The translations under genes were made by a program, and so were the position numbers. 64,000 bases of DNA from assembly GCA_008711295.1 (NCBI GenBank), contig VUYV01000020.1:125558-189557 (forward strand), in the 5' to 3' direction. This DNA comes from Anarhynchus alexandrinus. Its lineage: Eukaryota > Chordata > Aves > Charadriiformes > Charadriidae. A model generated the notes under the pieces. It had not been told where the DNA came from, ran no database searches, and saw nothing but the letters and a program-made list of their open reading frames with translations. This document shows, in pieces, positions 60,801-64,000 of this stretch. Each line of letters opens with the position of its first letter. Positions within the stretch are counted from its first letter, which is position 1.

Positions 60801-60869
60801 CTGTTAAAGTATACGGTTCTTAGAAAATAATGAACACGCTGTTCTTTCATTCGGAATATTTTCTTGCAG
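57848..60869 (+). other. BIRC6 intron (3.0 kb)
   Basis: Contains a short CA repeat (58912-58922) and a T run at about 59889-59900. No gene or transposon recognised. It ends with TATTTTCTTGCAG. Confidence 0.87.
58912..58922. repeat. Short CA microsatellite
   Basis: About five and a half CA units; a minor simple repeat. Confidence 0.6.
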
Positions 60870-61004
60870 GTCATCCACAAACATTTTTACTTGAAAAGAG
60901 TGGAGATCATGGCGCAGTGTGAGGAGTGGATAGCAGACATACAGCAGTACAGCAGTGACAAACGGGTAGGCAGGACTATGTCCCATCATGCAGCAGCTCT
61001 AAAG
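60870..61004 (+). CDS. BIRC6: BIRC6 window exon 12 (end of UBC domain)
   Basis: 135 nt, phase 0 at both ends, fragment residues 657-701. It reads VIHKHFYLKRVEIMAQCEEW followed by IADIQQYSSDKRVGRTMSHH and Ala-Ala-Ala-Leu-Lys. This is the C-terminal helical part of the extended UBC module; the segment HFYLKRVEIM resembles the matching part of UBE2O-type E2 proteins. The acceptor is TTCTTGCAG and the donor GTGAGC at 61005. Confidence 0.97.
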
Positions 61005-62007
61005 GTGAGCCTTGCTTTTATCATTTTACGTTCTTTAATCCAAAGATGAGAAATGGCAATGAAATTGCTCAGCAGCTGAGTTTTATAATAATAATAGAGA
61101 ACCTCAGCAACTTTAAAACATGTAAACAAAGCCAGGTTTCCCAGCTGTCGAGAGACAAAATGTATGTGCACTCCACTTCTTCAGTATTTGTTTCTACAAT
61201 TTACATTTTCCTTTAGCGCCTGTCCTGCCTATTTTTCTATAAATACTTATGTAAAATATAGAGAGTTTCTTTTGTTCTCTCTAAGGGTGGGTGGGAGTTT
61301 ATGATAAAGTTGCGCTACCACCCATTCCTTGCCAGAAAACACATTTTTTCAATAGACAAGCACAGTTATTAAACTGTGGTCCATTACAATTAGTTTTACC
61401 CCATGTTAATTTTTTATCAACAGTTACAACCATTACAGCATTTTCTTCCTTCCTAGCCAAGTAATATCACTTGTATAGTTTGTGTCCACACAGACAACAG
61501 ACCTTTTTTTTTTTCTTCCCCTAAGGAGAAAAAAATAAGTTTTAAAGGTTTCTTTTTTCTATTGCTAGACTTGCATTCCTTCAATGTGAGTGGTCATCAA
61601 AATGAAGTTAGTGTTAGTCTCTGTATATCTGTCTCTGTAAGAGAGCTCATGAAGACCGTGAACTCTTTCTGGTTTGACTGTATGACCCACCCAGTCCAAG
61701 CCAGTTTCTGCTGTGATCGCTGAACACAAATACAACTCTACTGCAAGACAAATAGCGTAGCATTTATATTGATGCACTTGTTCGCTGCAGTTCTGTTTAC
61801 TGCCTTTGATTTGTGCCTAGCAGCATTTGCTAATTATTCTGTCACTACACGGAAATTAAAAACAGGGGAAAAGTATATCCAGTCATTGAAACAGTACATC
61901 TACACCTTTTCCACTTACTCATTTTTTTGCCTGATGTTCTCTAACGTTGTAAAAAGTAATGTTTTAACTAAGCTCTCTTCCACGCTGACGTCTTTTTGTA
62001 TATTCAG
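61005..62007 (+). other. BIRC6 last intron (1.0 kb)
   Basis: AT-rich with a T run near 61506-61514. No further feature recognised. It ends with TTTTTGTATATTCAG. Confidence 0.88.
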
Positions 62008-62187
62008 CGTCATACAGCTCAGTTGCGGGAAGAGCTTCTAAAACTTCCCTGTCCTGAAGGATTGGATCCAGACACGGAGGACTCCACAGAAAAATGCAGT
62101 GCCACAACAAGTTCAGCGGAGACTATGTTGCACGAACAGGTTAAACCCAGCAGCAGTAAAGATATCCCCCCCGATTTCAAGTTATGA
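62008..62187 (+). CDS. BIRC6: BIRC6 window exon 13 (C-terminus and stop)
   Basis: Fragment residues 702-760, then TGA at 62185-62187. It starts with the helix RHTAQLREELLKLPCPEGLD and passes into a disordered, acidic and Ser/Thr-rich tail (PDTEDSTEKCSATTSSAE), ending in KPSSSKDIPPDFKL. The helix is strongly conserved in the family. The low-complexity tail is the least conserved part of the fragment by my recollection of mammalian BIRC6. The acceptor is GTATATTCAG, ending at 62007. The tail length agrees with the human protein. Confidence 0.97.
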   Translation, partial: RHTAQLREELLKLPCPEGLDPDTEDSTEKCSATTSSAETMLHEQVKPSSSKDIPPDFKL

Positions 62188-62700
62188 GTTGCATTGACAT
62201 GGACTTTCTAGACACAAAGGCTTTGAAGCACAAGCCAAATATGTCAATATTTGTATGTAAGAAGCTAATTATGTAATAGGTAATGAAATTGAAACTATAC
62301 TATGCCCTTAAGGATATACAGTTTAATTCAAGATGATCTTTTATTTACCTGTACAAGAGTGTAAACTTTTTTGTGCTTTTATTTTTCAATTGTGAGAACC
62401 ACTGATTGGTATGTTTAAAAGTTATGTATACAAGAAATGGATAAATCACTGATATATAAGGGAAACTACCTTAGGAAAGAATGTTTACTGAATGTTTATT
62501 ATTTTTTTTTACTTGTAGAGTGAGGGCAGTTGTAACAAAGAATATATATTGGTCATTCTTACAGCTACTATTTAAAGTCAGAAAATTTTCACTGAATTTG
62601 ATAGATTTTACGTTTGGCCATATATTCATGCTCATATTTGATTCTAAAGAAAACCTCCTGTATACTTCAATAAACGTTAAATGGACATGATCCCTCTTTT
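62188..62700 (+). other. BIRC6 3'UTR (proximal form)
   Basis: AT-rich sequence after the stop codon, up to just past the first AATAAA. It contains several ATTTA-type elements. The true cleavage site is not determined, and longer forms using later signals are possible. Confidence 0.7.
62669..62674 (+). promoter_or_regulatory. Polyadenylation signal AATAAA (proximal)
   Basis: First canonical hexamer, about 480 nt after the stop codon, within TTCAATAAACG; T/G-rich sequence follows (CCCTCTTTTATG). A good candidate for the main BIRC6 3' end. Confidence 0.6.
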
Positions 62701-62723
62701 ATGATTTACTGGTACATTTTTTA

Positions 62724-62729
62724 AATAAA
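62724..62729 (+). promoter_or_regulatory. Polyadenylation signal AATAAA (second)
   Basis: A second canonical hexamer 55 nt after the first, within TTTAAATAAACTGCC. It may be used in tandem. Confidence 0.5.
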
Positions 62730-62832
62730 CTGCCATAAAATACGTTCTAGCTGAAGACTTGCACTTGTATGACTGAATTCATTACAGTCAACATATTTAA
62801 TTTTATGCTTACTAATTCTAAAATGCAGATGA

Positions 62833-62838
62833 AATAAA
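62833..62838 (+). promoter_or_regulatory. Polyadenylation signal AATAAA (third)
   Basis: A third canonical hexamer within GATGAAATAAATGCAC. Use is unknown; AT-rich DNA often holds chance hexamers. Confidence 0.4.
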
Positions 62839-64000
62839 TGCACATGGTTTTACCTCATGCCAAAATCTGGACTTCTGAATTCATCTTTTGTTTGGCTATC
62901 TTATGCAAACTAACAGTATTCTAAATTTCTTAAGGGCTATTCTGGAACAAAGTCTTTCCTCTGTTGAAATGTCTGATTTTTACAGAATCCGCTGTACTCC
63001 TTAGTACTGACAGGGGCTAATGACGTGCCACGCAGGACTCGAACGTTTTGTAGTTCCTACTGTATAGACTTATTTCCAATTTTATACTTGCAGCCACAGA
63101 TCCCTAACTAAAAAGGGTAAGGGATCTGTTTAACAATCAAGTCTCGCTTTGAACAGGACAGGCATTACTATTACACTGTTCTTAATTTTTGAGCAGTCCT
63201 TGAAGGACTAAAAAGTTATTACTGGTATTACCTCGGACTAATGATCTGTTGTATTATAAATACTATAAATCAGGCAAAACCGAAGCTTTTTTGTTTTTCT
63301 GTTTGTTCTTTGTTTATAAGTATCACAATGGAATTTTTTCACTTTTTGTTTTACAATGTATTACTTCTAATCATTAAAAATGGCACCAACTGAGGTTGTG
63401 TTCTTATGCTGATGGTTAACAGACTTTGATAGTTCTGACCAAAGTACAATTTTTCTGTTCTATTGATCTGTTGTGTTAATCCAAGGCCTGCCCTGATCGT
63501 ACGTACCTCTCAATATACCAACAGGCACGTCTGTGTTACTTCAGGGGTTCCTTAATCAAAAAGCAAGACGAGCAGAGCTGCTGGTAAATACATGGAACAA
63601 AGAGTTTATGCCACATAGTCGAAGTGTTAGACCTTCATCAGTGTTAAAACAGCACTGCATTTTTCTCGATGGGTATTTATTTACCTTCTATTACTGTACA
63701 AAACGACTGTGAGACTCTTGTAAAGGCTCCAAAAGGAAAATTACCCGCTGACTTCCAACTATATTCAAGTTAGTGGTTTCCATTAGAGCTCTAAACATGA
63801 AGACTTTTTTTTACCATTAAAAAACACCACTGAAATAAAAAGTACTTAACTTGCATTGATTTGACATTAAGAGGGTGGCTAACATGATTGTACCTTTTTC
63901 TCTAGTGTGTATTTATGGTATCATAGCAATGCTAATGTGAAGTCACTGCTGCTTAATTAAGCAGATGTAAACAGCTGCATGGGATATTAAACTCTTAATT

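Larger units (their letters stand above)
81..62187 (+). other. BIRC6: BIRC6 gene, 3' part (13 exons, UBC end)
   Basis: Seen: thirteen GT-AG exons join into 2283 nt (760 codons plus TGA) with no frame break. The phases at every junction agree: the lengths are 301, 218, 165, 169, 211, 146, 111, 218, 162, 78, 189, 135 and 180 nt. Known family: BIRC6 (BRUCE/Apollon) is a roughly 4850-residue cytosolic and Golgi/vesicle-associated inhibitor of apoptosis. It has an N-terminal BIR domain, a long helical scaffold and a C-terminal UBC domain; it takes ubiquitin from the E1 UBA6 and modifies caspases, SMAC, HTRA2 and LC3. Only the last ~760 residues are here; the start lies upstream. If collinear with the human protein (4857 aa), residue n of this fragment corresponds to human n+4097, which puts the active cysteine at 4666 as published. 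No competing gene assignment is plausible. Confidence 0.97.
62701..64000. other. Downstream of the first BIRC6 poly(A) signal: distal 3'UTR or intergenic
   Basis: No exon, transposon or RNA gene recognised. It contains further AATAAA hexamers, including one at 63834-63839. In mammals the next gene in this direction is TTC27, but none of it is visible here. Confidence 0.7.

Noticed and set aside
1..64000. CRISPR arrays, operons, prophage, tRNA or rRNA genes
   Set aside because: None seen. The window is vertebrate intronic and exonic DNA with retrotransposons, so bacterial-type systems are not expected.

Overview
The window is vertebrate, almost certainly avian, nuclear DNA. It is intron-rich, uses GT-AG splicing and contains CR1 LINE retrotransposons with the octamer-repeat 3' end (ATTCTATG units) typical of birds, plus a probable avian endogenous-retrovirus LTR. 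There is nothing bacterial here: no operons, no CRISPR and no tRNA or rRNA genes that I can see.

The only protein-coding gene I can support is the 3' end of BIRC6 (BRUCE/Apollon), on the + strand. BIRC6 is the giant inhibitor-of-apoptosis protein that acts as a hybrid E2/E3 ubiquitin ligase. Thirteen exons between 81 and 62187 join into one open frame of 2283 nt, that is 760 codons plus a stop. Every junction keeps frame and uses GT donors and AG acceptors. The last exons encode the C-terminal UBC (E2) domain, with its catalytic cysteine at 52682-52684. Counting back from the stop, this cysteine lies 191 residues from the C-terminus, which matches Cys4666 of the 4857-residue human protein. 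The rest of the gene (BIR domain and most of the scaffold) lies upstream of the window.

Layout: 81-7931 holds exons 1-4 with introns of 1.9-2.7 kb. 7932-37401 is a 29.5-kb intron with two minus-strand CR1 copies and several non-coding blocks that look unlike their surroundings. 37402-37612 is exon 5. 37613-47768 is a 10-kb intron with a plus-strand CR1 and a minus-strand LTR. 47769-52756 holds exons 6-10, ending with the active-site exon. 52757-57658 is an intron with a decayed CR1 carrying reverse-transcriptase remnants and a short CR1 tail. 57659-62187 holds exons 11-13 with the stop codon. 62188-64000 is 3'UTR and downstream sequence with several AATAAA signals.

No new gene system was found. 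The most interesting non-coding signals are: (a) two very similar CR1 copies in opposite orientation in the two introns flanking exon 5, a layout that favours RNA hairpins and back-splicing; (b) a block in the big intron with a near-perfect POU/SOX composite site and, about 200 bp on, an exon-like 70-nt unit that would shift the frame if included; (c) a textbook branch point, pyrimidine tract and AG|GT junction 204 bp upstream of exon 5; and (d) an LTR promoter pointing antisense to BIRC6.
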